Part shown: one piece after another, positions 12,193 through 25,300 of the stretch
Numbering within the stretch: the stretch's first letter is position 1
Layout of the letters: each line of letters begins with the position of its first letter
NCBI GenBank assembly: GCA_903813345.2
Contig: CAIIXF020000011.1
Span: 5,540,571-5,604,570, forward strand
Direction of reading: 5' to 3'
DNA: 64,000 bases
Source: Owenia fusiformis
Lineage: Eukaryota > Annelida > Polychaeta > Sabellida > Oweniidae
The notes under the pieces: model-generated
The model's input: the letters and a program-made list of their open reading frames with translations, nothing else
Databases searched by the model: none
Told to the model about the DNA's origin: nothing
Position numbers and translations under genes: made by a program

Positions 12193-15100
12193 CGACTGAC
12201 GCTTCGTATTCGCCTATAAACCGCTTGGTGAGAAATCGCACGGTGACTGCTGAAATATAGAAAGAGATAACAAATAAATAGTTTAGCCTATTACTTTCTT
12301 TTTCAATTATTCGATCATGTTAGATCATAAAATCATAGCAAACGGCAAATATTGGTATTGTCATACAACATATAGATACGTTAAACCCCTAATGACGGAC
12401 ACTATATTATGTACAAATGATGATTTGATTCTATAGGTAATATTTGATAGCGATGCGGTTTCCAAGAAAAGATGCAAACGAAACTTGCTACAGTTTGAGA
12501 GAAATCTGAGAATTCAATGTAAAAAACAATTCTTTAAAGTTTTTTCCTCTAGATCTTTCCGTTGGTGCGTGTCTTAATGCTCTTGGGATGGCTTCTATTT
12601 TATCAGCCTGTGGCTCACCCACGTCACGGCATATCATCATCACTAACCGGTCGAAAGACATTTATTGATCACATGACTAACAGAAACAAAAAGTGCATAC
12701 ATGTTGGGAATCGCTTTGAAGAAGAATGTTAGTGTCTTACAACTTTACACCAAGACCAAGGAAGATCACGTTGGAACACCCTGAAAAAGTTAAGTTGACG
12801 TCAGATTCCGAAGTCAAACAGTGGACGTTACCGCCTCATCAACTCTTAAATCTGCTGGTTTTTATTTCGTGGGACCTTTTTGGCGCTAATTGTGATGATA
12901 TATCATGTAAAATGCTTATTTAAAATAAATGTTTATTATTCCTTGGTTATTTTACTAAAGAATTTAAAACACCTGCTCTATGAAACAACATATAGAGGAA
13001 GAATTAAATCGAATTGAGTACGAATCTTCGTCCGCCATTTTGGACAACGAAATCTGACGTCACCGTTGTCAGAATTTTCCGGTTTGAAGATGTAGAAAAT
13101 ACAGTTATGTTAGATGCACGCCTAACTTTCTACATACGTCAAAGGCAATTGATATGTAACATAGTATTAAATTAGTATTTCACGTATTTGGAACGCTTGG
13201 TTACGTAATGTAGACTACCGTAGGAGGGGTTGCTTACATACTGTACTTTAGGTAATTTAAGGTATTGCTTTTTAATAAACACGAACACGTATTTTAAATG
13301 GTATTATCCGTTATATCCGTATTAGTGAAAATATATTTCCATTATTTCATTAAGAAAATGAATGATTTACTATCAAGCTAATATGACAGTAGATGTGATT
13401 ATTCAATTTATTTTTTATTCTAGTATACTTATTCAACTTGTTTTTGTCCGCTGTAATGAACGCATACAACTCTATTACTGTAATGTTCAAATTCAACTCT
13501 ACTGAACTCAACTCTAACTCCTGAGCAATATTTCAATTGTATCTGGAATCAACTAAATATTCAACTTAATATTACTTTACGGAACTGAGTATTTTCTATC
13601 AGAGTGTATTGATACTAAATTTTTTACTTCGTTTATTTATTTTAATTTAAATAAAATTTGATCAACATAAAGCAATTTATCTAGCCTAATGATTTTAACA
13701 CACAATTAACAACACAACAAATAATTTGGGAATAACTTTCCTTTAAGTATACATCGCTAGTGTTTCGCACTGATATCAACAGTTTAATTGGGAAGGTAAC
13801 CATGACAATAATTGTACATTTAAGTATATCCGTGAATGATGCGCTCAACTGACTCCTTAACTTGGATGTTAAGTCCAAAAACACAAGTGCTTCTAGCCCT
13901 ACTTGAACTTCACTTACATATGGCAGCAGGTTGTAGTAAACCAGAGACGATTCTGACTCCATGGTTATCAAAAACAATTTTTATTATCTCCCGAAAAGTA
14001 ACTTTTATCAACATTTTATACGTAGATACATTTTTGAATATGATCCGGACTCCTAGTTACGTCACCACTACGTCACATTTTCTCAATATTCCGTGTTTAT
14101 TTTTCGTAGATAATACACCAGCGTCATGTTTTGTTTTCCATATTATATTTAGTTGTTTTGTAAATCCATCGATTGTACTTGACATGTCACGATGAAAATG
14201 CCAGCTTTTTCAAATGGTGTATAATCAGTTAACGCATTATTGTCCAATTAAAGCCACTATATTTGATTAAAGTGCATTTCTCATAGTATACTATACGATA
14301 CCAAGAATTAAAGTAATTTAACACTGAAATGGGTGTATTAAAATGGAAGTGCTTTTAATTTCACATGTATACACCCACTCCAAAGCAAAAATATTGAATC
14401 AAATTAAAATCTGAGAGTAGCTCAACATAGAATAGTAATACATGTAGGTGGATTGTAGGTACGTGCTGACGTTTTTTTAATAATATGGAGAGCTGTATTA
14501 ACTTGTACGCGAACGTGCAATTGTTGGACTATCGCGAATATCATCCTCTTCTCATAAACACGGGCTTAATTATAACGTTGTTGTTTCAAGCAAAAATAAA
14601 TTTTCTTATCAAATACTTCTACCGGAAGTTCGGCCATGCTGAAACGAAGACAATATGTCTTCGTTTTTCACTTGGTGCCCAGTGTTCATTCTCGGTTGGG
14701 CAAATAAAGGCCACGAAAGTAGTCCCAAGAATCAAAGCCATGATGGTATTACGTAAGTTTACGCACTTAATTAACGTTTGGGACATACCACAATGAGATT
14801 CTCAAATATAATTCATTTGAAATCGTACAATGTTCGGATTTATTACGCATACGAGGATTTGGGGTATCGAATCGAACTTCGGAACCTACAACAGGAAAGC
14901 TCAATATTATTCTAGAGCTAGCGTTGTCTTTAAAATGCAATTGAAATCAAAATGTCAAAAAACTTTCATCTCGAGACTGGACTGATAAAACTTTATTTCA
15001 ATCAACCATCATCCAAAATCTAGATTTCACCTTCTACCATATCAACAGCGCCATCTGTGGAGTGATGTACACTGCCTTTAATTTCAAAGAACAGACATTT

Positions 15101-16755
15101 TGAAGTGAGGTCATTATTTATTGTGTGTACTAAGTGCTTTAAGAAGATTCGTTGAATTCAAGTTACGTGTAAATTGATATAGAACAGCGTCCAACGAGTA
15201 ATAATCCTACTTGACTACTTGACTTCACCATACAGCAATAAACCGATTAGATAACTGTAATCTATGCGAGTTTTACAATGACAATTATCACTGCAATTTA
15301 GTGATTTCGAGATATAACTTGTATCGAATGTATCTAGTCCGTAGTATTTTTGGTATGCTATGTCACTGGTGATCCACTCGATTACGCTGGTTACCAAAAC
15401 GAACCGTTTTGGTAACAAAATGTCGGAACGTCGAAGGCACGATTTTTCTTTTTTTCCTTATTTCACGCGTTGTAGGCAGAATCCCCACGACGTTTTTTCT
15501 CATAACGTGCATCAGTATCATATGTTTTAGAAAATGTACATGTTTGCGATAAAATAGCTCAGAGGACAACATAATCGTCGATTTACTTCCTCACTTAAGT
15601 TACATAAACGGTTTTTCGAAAAACAGTTAAGATCTGCACTTTTAACCTTAACCGTTTATGTAACTTAAGTGAGGAAGTAAATCGACGATTCTGTTGTCTT
15701 CTGAACTATTTGTTCGCAAATATGTACACTTTCTTAAACATATGATACTGATACACGTTTGTGTTAAAAAATATCTTGGGAATTATGCCTACAACGTGTA
15801 AAATAAGGAAACGGGAAAATTGTACCTTCCGGATGTTCCGACATTTTGTTACCAAAACGGTTCGTTTTGGTAACCAGCGTAATCGAGTGGATCACCAGTG
15901 TATGTGGTAATTATCATAATTCAAACACGCTTTATATCGGTTTAACACATATTATTGCATAATTTGTATGCATTAATAATGCAATATTGTTGCATGGTAT
16001 TGTGTTGGATTATACCATAAGAAAAACAGAGATTGTGAGAACTTGCTTATAGGATTCGATTTTGATTGGGCAATGACCCGAGAGTTATTGACCGCGCAAT
16101 GCAATACCAGTGAATAGTATTTGGAGATTCCCTACAAGGAATTAAGTCATTGTGATGAGCCAGAGAAAATTGTGACAACAAACGACATTTTGTAATAATA
16201 TCTTTATATAGTATACTATTTCTAGGAAATAGCATATCAATTATAAACATATCAAATGATTATCCTCCGTATAAATCTGAAACCACATTGTAACTTATAA
16301 GGGGTCTATGTTGGTATTTCAACAGTGCATAACCTCTGGGGAGATCGTTGTACGTATATTGCCGCATATCGTATGGCATTATGTATGATTCATTGGCGAG
16401 CTCAATCTTTGCACGCTGTAATGCAATGAAAAATTCATTATTGATGACTTGTCATTTAAAAACATCTATTTCACACATGGCAATTCGGCATCAAGCTCAT
16501 TTTGGAAATGCATAAAAAGCGAACTTAGAAACGCACAAAAATATAAATTCATCATGCACTGTTAGTCTGTACGTATACGTTAGTCTATGACTCTATGTGT
16601 GAAAAATCCTTACCACTTTTCCCCACGCTTTCAGAGCCGACAACGGCGATTCGTGCTTCTCCCAGGGACGATTTTTTCCTCTTGTAAATTTTATGCGTCG
16701 TAAGGCTAGACCCAAGTTCAGACGGAGAAGCCGTACTTGTCGGTGACGTCATCAT
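12193..16755 (-). CDS. RASL11-like small GTPase, first two coding exons (3' end outside window)
   Basis: Ras-superfamily GTPase, partial. Coding exon 1 is 16614-16755: the ATG at 16753-16755 follows an in-frame TAA, and the exon ends at a GTAAGG donor. It encodes a 33-residue Ser/Thr- and Lys-rich N-terminus followed by ARIAVVGSESVGKS, a P-loop (GxxxxGKS) that binds GTP phosphates. Exon 2 is 12193-12249 (57 nt, phase 1 to phase 1, acceptor TTTCAG, donor GTAAGT) and encodes VTVRFLTKRFIGEYEASVG, the RASL11/RERG signature after the P-loop. The G at the end fits RASL11 better than RERG or RASL12. G2-G5 motifs should lie in later exons, which I could not find down to position 1. Intron 1 is 4.4 kb; intron 2 exceeds 12 kb and holds the LINE complex. 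RASL11 proteins lack a prenylation motif; that end is not visible here. Confidence 0.8.
15364..15900. mobile_element. 537-bp foldback element with 5-bp target-site duplication
   Basis: Near-complete palindrome. The first ~63 bases (starting CACTGGTGATCCACTCGATT) match the reverse complement of the last ~63 perfectly, and most of the interior also pairs around a centre near 15628. The flanks are TATGT at 15359-15363 and TATGT at 15901-15905, a convincing target duplication. There is no coding capacity, so it would be mobilised in trans. The open frames in it are palindrome artefacts. Confidence 0.85.
16056..16150 (+). repeat. Second copy of the DUF3504-element leader
   Basis: GATTTTGATTGG...GACCGCGCAATGCAATACC...GTGAATAGTATT...ATTCCC parallels 37658-37745, the stretch directly upstream of the DUF3504-type ORF. 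No ORF follows here, so it is probably a solo or eroded end of the same element family. Confidence 0.55.
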
Positions 16756-18852
16756 TCTAGCACGTTAACTTGGTTCTTTTTTACAGATTTATCCCTCGTA
16801 TTTTATATGTACGGTTATCACATCCTAAATTGGAGTATCTCTGTACACACTATAATGACACTGTTAGTCCGAATTTAATTCACTGATTTGCAATACATGT
16901 TCGACCTTAAATCATGAAGAATCTTCCTTTGAATTCAAGAGAATATCTGAGTTGAAAGCATTCTTGGCTTGCTTACGTTATTTGTCGTTCTGTGCGAGGT
17001 AAGGAGCGCTTTGGGAGATAACATTGAAGTGCAGGTAGGTAAACACTAAACTGCCCTTTGCTGCTTTAAACATACGTAAGAAAGAGCTGCAACAGGAAGC
17101 GCTGTATCTAATTCATAAGCAAACTATACGCTACCCTGAGATTAATGGCTAAATTACCAGCCTCTGATTTGGATGTAACGTTAAGAAATATGCCCTGGAA
17201 CAAGTATATACAAATCGAGTCTGAGTCCACTACAAAAATCAGACGCGATTTTTTATTCACGTTCCTGACCCTATGCGTTTTGCAATTTGGCATTATATGA
17301 AGTCAAATCAGAGAGCAAGACACAGCCCAGACAATAATGCCTCGGGCAACCATACGGCGACCGTAGCTTCCCAAAATCGAGAGAAATGAGCAGCATAAAG
17401 TTAGCTACGGCCGCGGTAGAGCAAATGTGGTTTGGACTTGAGTCTACATCATCATTTTGATTTTCAATCATTTGATATGGGAATTGGTCCTAACACGCAC
17501 ACAGCATACTGTGTTTGACTGAATGGATTAAATGAATCGCATGTGCAATCAAATGTCGGTTACTATCACAAAGGGTATGGTCGACGGCTCTAACCAGATG
17601 TTGCATCTGCCTTTGAGAGGCCTTTTGGCGTTGCGTTACCATGGTAGCATATAAGAGGCCAAAACAGACACAAGAATCTACATTATTGTTGAGATAAATG
17701 TACAGCGATTCTGCTGCCGAAGCTATCCTGCTATTTAAGACAATTAGACAGAACTGGCAGAGCTTCGGGTGTTGAAATCCACTATAGGAACTTATCTAAC
17801 TATCCATCTATTTATAAACGCTTAAGGCAATACTTCTGTTAAAAGAGATATCCACGTGGTTTTAATTATCATCTAACAACATTTCATGTTTGTACTGCAA
17901 TCCTACTCATAATATACTATCATCATAACCTGAGGTCTAGGCATACATTATAAAATGTTTAAAAAGTCTCATAAAAGTCACAATTTAGTCGAAAACAACA
18001 TATCACAATGGAAACGTGCATGTTTTAGATTCTTGACTATGTGGGTGTAAAATGTTATTTAACGTATTTTTACTCACGATTACTCTTATAGCTATATTAT
18101 TAGAAAACTAGAAAATTACGTTTTGAAGATGGGTAAACTGTTAAAGGTATTATTATAATTATTGCATTAAATAGCATCGTGCATCAAGTAATTGAGGAAT
18201 GATCGTCATTGTAAATTGCAATTGTGTACCTTTGCGGGATGTGCGTCTAGCGGTTGCGGCAGAAGCACTCATTGGCATAAGCTGCGCCTTAAAAACCGGA
18301 TTTGCCGTCATCCAAATCCGCCTTTGCAAAAATGTGAACGGTTCATAATTACATGTAGAGTCGTTCGTGTTATTTCCGGGAGTTTTCAAACCTGGATTTA
18401 ATTGCTTTTACTAGAAGGGTTTTTGTTACTAATATCATATTGTAAAATTTTGACCCAGACTGACACAACACAAATTGTCAACACTGGAGGATGTTAATAG
18501 CGCGAAATTATATTTAAATCAAATATTATCCATATTTATGAATAAAAGTAAATATGTTTCACGTTCCTAATCACTACTGGTCAATCTTTCATCGTTTTAG
18601 CAGCCGTCGCGTTGTACTGGTTTATTATCTTAGTCAAAATATAGAACGAACGAGTATGGGGCTTCTATCTTTGCACATTTTAGACCTATCAAAAAAGCTT
18701 TGCTTGAGAAGAAATTTTAACAGCCCACTTAATATCAAAATGTTTTCATTTTCATGTTATATTTATTCATAATACATAAATAGAGTCAGTACATATAGAC
18801 AACATAAACACATAACATGTCTGAAGACATATTCAAATAAAGTTTATTAGAA

Positions 18853-19108
18853 CAAAGGATTGGTATCGATGTGGCGAACTGGATTGAACTGAATTACACC
18901 AATTATAAAAACAAAAAAAATGTCAACAAAAACAGTTATAAAAATATAAATTAAATACTTATATAGTAATATATACTTATATAGTAATACTTTTGACAGT
19001 CAGAGACCATTACATAAAGGACTGTGTTTTTTAAAGAATGTTTTCAATAATTGGTTTCAAAGAAAACAATGTTGAATTCAGTTCGCCATATCGATAGCAA
19101 TCCTTTTG
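18853..19108. mobile_element. Palindromic MITE, family B, copy 1
   Basis: CAAAGGATTGGTATCGATGT at the left is inverted at the right end as CGCCATATCGATAGCAATCC, followed by TTTTG. The inner AT-rich part pairs less well. A second copy with the same ends is at 61327-61652. Non-coding. Confidence 0.75.
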
Positions 19109-19218
19109 ACATGTGGAATACAAATCATATTACAAATATTCTTTGAGATGACATTTTTAATAACGAGTGCCTTCCAGTTCCAAAGTTACAATGGTAACGG
19201 TACGTATTTTTATCGTAT

Positions 19219-19370
19219 GATCTGTAAAATGAAGCCCTCTGATTGGTCAGTTCTTGTGCTGTACCAATCTGTATTGCTACTGAGATTGTCCCCGTTGATC
19301 AGCTCCGTAGCAATACAGAAAATATTTGTACGGAGGGGACAATCTCAGTAGCAATACAGAGGATCACACG
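19219..19370 (+). repeat. Dispersed inverted repeat, family C, copy 1
   Basis: CTGATTGGTCAGTTCTTGTG then CAATCTGTATTGCTACTGAG, with an inverted echo (GACAATCTCAGTAGCAATAC). The same sequence occurs in reverse orientation at 62519-62625 in the GFUS region. Confidence 0.7.
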
Positions 19371-19378
19371 ATAAAAAC

Positions 19379-19516
19379 GTTATTGAATGATATGAAGTGC
19401 AATACAGGATATATTCTGTCTCGATATTCTGTATTGGTACTCGACTTCGTCTCGCTCCAATACGGAATTTCTCGAGCAGAATATATCCTGTATTGCACTT
19501 CAAATCATTCAATAAC
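19379..19516. repeat. Palindrome of ~138 bp
   Basis: TTATTGAATGATATGAAGTG at the left pairs with CACTTCAAATCATTCAATAA at the right. The inner GCAATACAGGATATATTCTG also pairs. It directly follows the family C repeat, and the two may form one composite element. Confidence 0.75.
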
Positions 19517-20350
19517 TTATAGTATTGTAGCAGAAGTCACCTGTTATTAAAAACATGACCACAGTATTCATGTGAAACTGCATCTTATCCATTATTTCAG
19601 GCTGAAAGGTCTAGCATCTTTCAATAGATGGATCTGGTTTCGAATTATTGGGATATTGGAGTGGCCAACAGGTTAACCATAAAATGTATCGAAAAGTTGT
19701 TTTGGGTTTGTCATGATATGATGAAATGTGACTAAGTTGTCCCTAGCCTCAAACGGTGTGCCTAAGCAGGCACGTAATTTGTTTCGATCCCAAACTGCGT
19801 ACCTAGCAACACTGCATCCTTCAAGTTGGAGTCTAGGTTTACAAACGTAATTTTAAGACGTTTATATTGCATTGTTGTCACGTGACGTTTAATGCGTTGA
19901 TTCAGTGGCGAATGTATGAATCTAGCTAAAACTTTGTGCAAATGAACGCAGATTTTAAACCATTAACAGGTTTATAGCATTTTGTCACGAAATTAAGGGT
20001 ACCAACACAAAAATCGACCTTCACTTCAAAAATTGAAAATACTTGAGATTCCTTCCAAATGTAAATCCATACCCAGTTATCATGTACGTGCAATTAATCA
20101 TATTTCGAGTTAAATCAGAAGATCGCGAGATCAAAAGAAAATTAGATTGGTTGGTTAGTTGGTTGGTTGGTTGGTTGGTTAGTTTGTTATTTTTGAGACG
20201 TCATTTTTTGGTCTTTAGTGACCCATTTGGCCATCTTTTGTAGACAAAACTTTTGATATATTTAAACTGAGAGGAACAATATAAGAAATAAGTCTAACAT
20301 GTTTAAAAAGTGACAAGGTGGGGATCTAAACCTTAATGTTTCGAAGAGTT

Positions 20351-20780
20351 AATAGCCCAGATGCGAGTAGAAATAATCTTGATTTACGTCATTAAAAATT
20401 CACAATTCAGTCAAACTGATGTCATATTTGGAATCTACATGTAAAATTACATTTAGAATTCTTGTTTTGAAAAGATTTTATCAACTTTGGAAATTTATTT
20501 TTCTTTGAAAATGTGACTTCTAGGTCGGGGAGATTCCCCATAGACCCCATATTGTAAAACCACAAAAAGTGAAATATCTTTTCTTGTGTTGGGTAGATAA
20601 TATTTTCTTTTACTGGACACATTTTAATTAACTATCAGATACATAAAGATAATGTGAAAGTGAACCACTAAAACTGATGCATATACAAGTTAAGGGAATT
20701 TTGTAATACCCTGCCATGTTAATTCCCCCGAATAAGCCACCTGGTGGCGAAACAGGTAACTCACTACTCGCATCTAATTG
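20351..20780 (-). mobile_element. MITE family D, copy 1 (~430 bp)
   Basis: The ends AATAGCCCAGATGCGAGTAG and CTACTCGCATCTAATTGG form terminal inverted repeats. The body matches the reverse complement of 54811-55254, including the GGGGAGATTCCCCATAGAC and CACCTGGTGGCGAAACAGG landmarks. A third, truncated end is at 33470-33523. No protein is encoded. Confidence 0.8.
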
Positions 20781-22206
20781 GTTGATTGATAGTTATCTTA
20801 TCATGCAATGTTTAACATGAGTGAATCTACTTGTATACATTTTACGTCAACTGATACATGTCTTTTTTTATTGTTTGACTCGGGAAATGTAGCACATGTC
20901 AAGCAAAGACAGTTATTAAAATTGAAGAGTATAATTTTAGGTAAATTCCATTATTTTTCAAAATCTATTCATTATTCCACTCAAATATTACTCGCATATC
21001 GTTCTATTTGTAGCCCTGACATTCTTCTTTACATATATGCAAAACAACATTTTATCAACATGTACCTTTTGCGGGACCTTTTGCATATGTATTTGAAAAA
21101 CTTACCCGACATAGAAAATTGAATTGTCTAACTATTTTTACACTAAGTGTTTAGTTTACTTGATGAATACTAAAGTTACAGAGCTTCAAAGATATTTTTG
21201 AAAATCATTTTCGCCTTTGTTATTTCAATGGGAGACTTTACTTTAAAGACCTATAACTTTGTTGAACCTGAAGAAAACGTGTCAAGTTTTTGTTAAATAA
21301 AGTTAGCAAATTCAATTGGCTACCTAATTTGTATTTTTTTTTGCAATGACTCGGATAGATGGATATTCTGTTATATGACTTGCGGCAAACCAACAATTTC
21401 ACATTGGTTAACATGGGAATGTCGATATTCAAAAATTCAACAAATTTATCATCAATTTTTGACCTATTGTAAATGAGGAAATAGATTAAGAAAATTTTGA
21501 GGTATTTGAAATAAAGCCAAATTACACGTTTCTATCAATAGTATTCGTATTTTCATTGCAGGTTAAGTAAATAAAAATGCCAATGTAAAGAGGCTTTAAC
21601 ACGTATAGTTCAATGAGAGAGATAAGGTTGCCAAACTTATGGAGGAGAGCGTATATTATTATGGACATTTTGTAGATTTGTGGCTATTATTGCTTATAAA
21701 GGTTGACATAACTGCATATTTTTCAGATTTCTTCATTTTAGTCTTCATCTTAAATTTATATTTTAATTCAATCTAAAAATCATGAATCAGTGTTAATTGA
21801 AGTTAATTTACATCGAATGTACAGCAGATAATAAGGCCATAATAATTATCATCGATTTAATAACCCTTATCTCAATTCCAGTTTTAAGTGAAATCGTTGA
21901 TAATAAATTAAAGATTAGATGGAAATAGTTTTATTTTTAATTTAGTCTATTTCGCTCGTAAAATTATTAAAAACGTGTTCACAACAACAATCGTGCCTGA
22001 TGGTTTTAATATTACTAGCGTAGATCAAGCACTCTTAGCTAAACGATTCAGTATAATTTCAAGTGTCGTAATTATCTATTTGTCGCGAGTAATAAGCTTG
22101 AGAAGTCAGATAGTTCTGACGAAGAACGTCGGCGCACTGATATAACGTGACGTCACGGATTTAATACTAACAATTGAGTCAGGGGTCTTTCTGTCCGGTC
22201 GAGTGG

Positions 22207-22216
22207 TATATAAAGG
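22207..22216 (+). promoter_or_regulatory. TATA box of the first six-cysteine peptide gene
   Basis: TATATAAAGG lies 126 bases before the exon 1 ATG (22342), which leaves about 100 nt of 5' UTR if transcription starts ~30 bp downstream. The fit to the TATA consensus is strong and the surroundings are locally GC-richer. The start site itself is inferred. Confidence 0.65.
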
Positions 22217-22341
22217 GGTACACTGTGGGAAAAGAGCAAATAGCAGAAGAACAGGGAATCGAGAGTAACGATTAAACGCTTTTCATATAACCGGCCGAAA
22301 TTACTTGGAAGAAAAGAGAAACAAGCCTGTTAACTTCTTCA

Positions 22342-25300
22342 ATGCATTCTTTGGCAAATAAGTCAATATTTGCATCTACAACTATATTGAATCTAATGAT
22401 ATTAGGTATGTTTTGTTTAATTTATTTATATGAGTTTAAATTCATTGACTTGTTAACCGATGATTTTCAATTTAAATTGTATTTTAAATCGAAATAGCCA
22501 AATTAACACATTATAAAGGGAAACAAACGTTTTTAGTGTTAAATGTAAAACTTCTTAGGGAATAGAAGCGGAAATGTTAAGAAATGGCTACTTATTTACA
22601 TATCCTTCTTAAGAGTGGGAATAATGTATTAATGAGTTAACTTTGTCCTCTCAAAATTATGTTATCTTTCAAAACATTTTAAAAGATTTCCATATGAATT
22701 GATAACATGAATAGAATGTTTTTATTCTTTTAAACGCATGTAATCACATGCGTTTCATGAGAAATTATTTAGATGGTATTCTCAAAACATGATAACTGGG
22801 TATAATTTTCATTTACGATTTCATGGTATATCTACCGTTAGTGATCGGCACTTAATATTTCAGACATAATTCATACTAAAGTGGATAAAACATCAATGCA
22901 GTAATTGAAGAATTAAATGAATATCAATTTAGCTAAACCTAGTCTCTTATTGTTCCCAAGTAGATATTCTACTTCCAGTTTCTCAGTTTTTTTTCCATAA
23001 AAGCCGTATCAAGTTTTATTCAACGTATCCGATTACCAGCGGTAACTGGTCATAATTGTTTCATTATCTGTTAATATGGTTCCTCATATACGAGTATACA
23101 AATAAGATTTTCAAATACAAACCCCAAATTACAATTACAGTGTACGTAATATGAGATATCGAAAATGGAGACATTAATCATAAAGAATAAAAAAAAATAA
23201 ATAAAAAATAAAAAGAAAAGATCTGAAAAGATAAGAAGATAAAAATACGTACTTAATCAAATATCATAAGTGAATTTAATCACAATTCGTTTCTTTTCCT
23301 CGGTATTGCGTTTAGAAATGGCACACACAGTTAGCTGGAATGGGCCGCAATCGTTCTGGCTCCAGAATCACGGTGGTTAATAATATCGAAGGTACAGCCG
23401 CAAGTACTTGACTGCGACTCGTTTAACTTCCACAGTCATGCGCCAAAAATGGAGAATCATGCTTACCACGCCTGTCGAGAAAACGGTTAAATCCTCTGTT
23501 CTCATTTTGTTAAAATAACCTGGATCCATTTTTAAATACGTTGAATTGACATCGATTTATTCTTCAGATTTCAGTTTTTTCACTTTAAATCTGTTTGGAT
23601 AATTTGACTTAATATACATTTGAAAAGATTTTGAGTGCATTTGTGTTTATAAAACTCAACTGGAAACTGAAAGTATGATTTATGAGAAGCGTATGATGAT
23701 AGAATGTACATACATGGAAAAAAGTTCCTAGTGCACCAGTATTCGCAGTGAATGCGGTCCAGTAGTCGACTTAGCTACTGACCTGAAAATCAAACGTTTG
23801 TTACTGTTTCAACTATTTCTGGGCAACTGGGCAATTTATTTTCAACGCGGAACAATATTAAATAAAACTTGGCGATAATGTGTTGTGCGATTGTAAAGGG
23901 GCCATTAATTTAAATAATATGCGTGTAATATTTCCTTAACCGGCGGTCGACCTTAAAGTATCGATTTTGATATTTTTAGTTTTCATCGAATTAAACTACT
24001 TTTTAGTTGACGTAATGCTTTGATATTTGAATTGAATCCGATTTATATGACATGGAAACTCTGGAGTATTATCATTTGTCCATATTTCACACATTGGCGC
24101 TACAGTTTAACGACATCTTCCACCGCTTAAGGGAAGGTAACTTGGAATTTGGTTTTACATGATAAGATAACTGATATGTGGTGATGTGGTAACCTTATGT
24201 GAGTTCATAATGGAGAGCTAAGATGTCCGGTTTCCTCGTATTGAAAACTAACATGACCGTTACCATATCTTACATTCCAGTTACCTTCCCCTAAGCGGTA
24301 GAAGATTTCGTTGAACTGTGGCGTCCACGCATGATGTATGAACAAATTATCATACTCCATAGTTCCCATGTCATTTAAACCTGATTTGGTTCAAATATCA
24401 AAGCATAACGTCAACTACAAAGTAGTTAAATTCGACGAAAACTAAAAATATCGTAATCGACAATTAGTGTCCGCCATCTTAGATGTGAAGGTTACGGCCG
24501 TTACCTTCGCTTGATACTGACCAGTGACCTTGGGGCACGAGGCGTCATATGTACTCGTGAGACATTCTATTGATGAATTTAATGCCTTTACTGTATATAT
24601 TAAGCATCCATCACCATTGATATTACCCTCTCAAGCGTGAATCCCGGAGAAAGGTAATGTAATGCCTCATTATATTAAAGGTTATTGCGTGATCATGGGG
24701 TGAACACTGTATACCTAGAGTGAAATGTAATTCGGTAATTTTAAAGTGTTAATGAAAATCCGTGATGCAGATCTAAGCTTGTTCGCCTGAGACTAACCTT
24801 GTATTCGCGAATTCATCCATTCATATTAAATGAGTTTGTGAGGTTAATCCGGTAACCAACAGCCGAAAGTTGCATTCGCGAATACAAACTTACACCGTTT
24901 TCAATGCTACCTTTTAAGTCGACTAACGGCGATCAGTGATCACATGACTTTTTATGCCACTGAAATGGTCAAATATACAAGTAACAGGTAGACTAACCGG
25001 TTAAATAGCGACTGGTTCGAAGCGAGAGGGGGCAGCTAACGGGATGCATGGTAGGTAGGTTCATATTTAAATGAGTTTGCCCCCAAAATGCAATCCTGTA
25101 GCCGCTAGTCGCTATTTTAGTCTTGAATAGTCGAGAATATGTTGTTTTTGTTACTATTTAATGTGTAAAGCTGAGTGTTTACCTCTAGTAGTGTTTCGGC
25201 TTTAAAAGCCGCGCGGAACTATCTTCGATCGTTAATTTGAATTTTTGACCTACCAGATATTTGAAAATCAAGGATTGCGAGTCTCATACTGCACTTTTTC

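Larger units (their letters stand above)
12250..16613. other. Intron 1 of the RASL11-like gene
   Basis: Contains the 537-bp foldback element (15364-15900) and the start of a DUF3504-type leader copy (16056-16150). A possible tiny exon on the minus strand at 13918-13962 is discussed under findings. Open frames at 12726-12923 and 14485-14796 show no recognisable domain and are not called as genes. Confidence 0.55.
16756..22206. other. Spacer between the RASL11-like gene and the first peptide gene
   Basis: No confirmed gene. It holds two unproven coding candidates (17635-17778 and 18230-18391, under findings), three MITE-type repeats (18853-19108, 19219-19370, 20351-20780), a palindrome at 19379-19516, and a (TTGG)n microsatellite at about 20148-20190. 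Confidence 0.55.

Noticed and set aside
14485-14796. 103-aa plus-strand ORF ending near a GTAAGT-like site
   Set aside because: No recognisable domain, no partner exon and unremarkable composition inside an intron of an opposite-strand gene.
15215-15572. Minus-strand ORFs of 67 and 69 aa
   Set aside because: They lie largely in the arm of the 537-bp foldback element.
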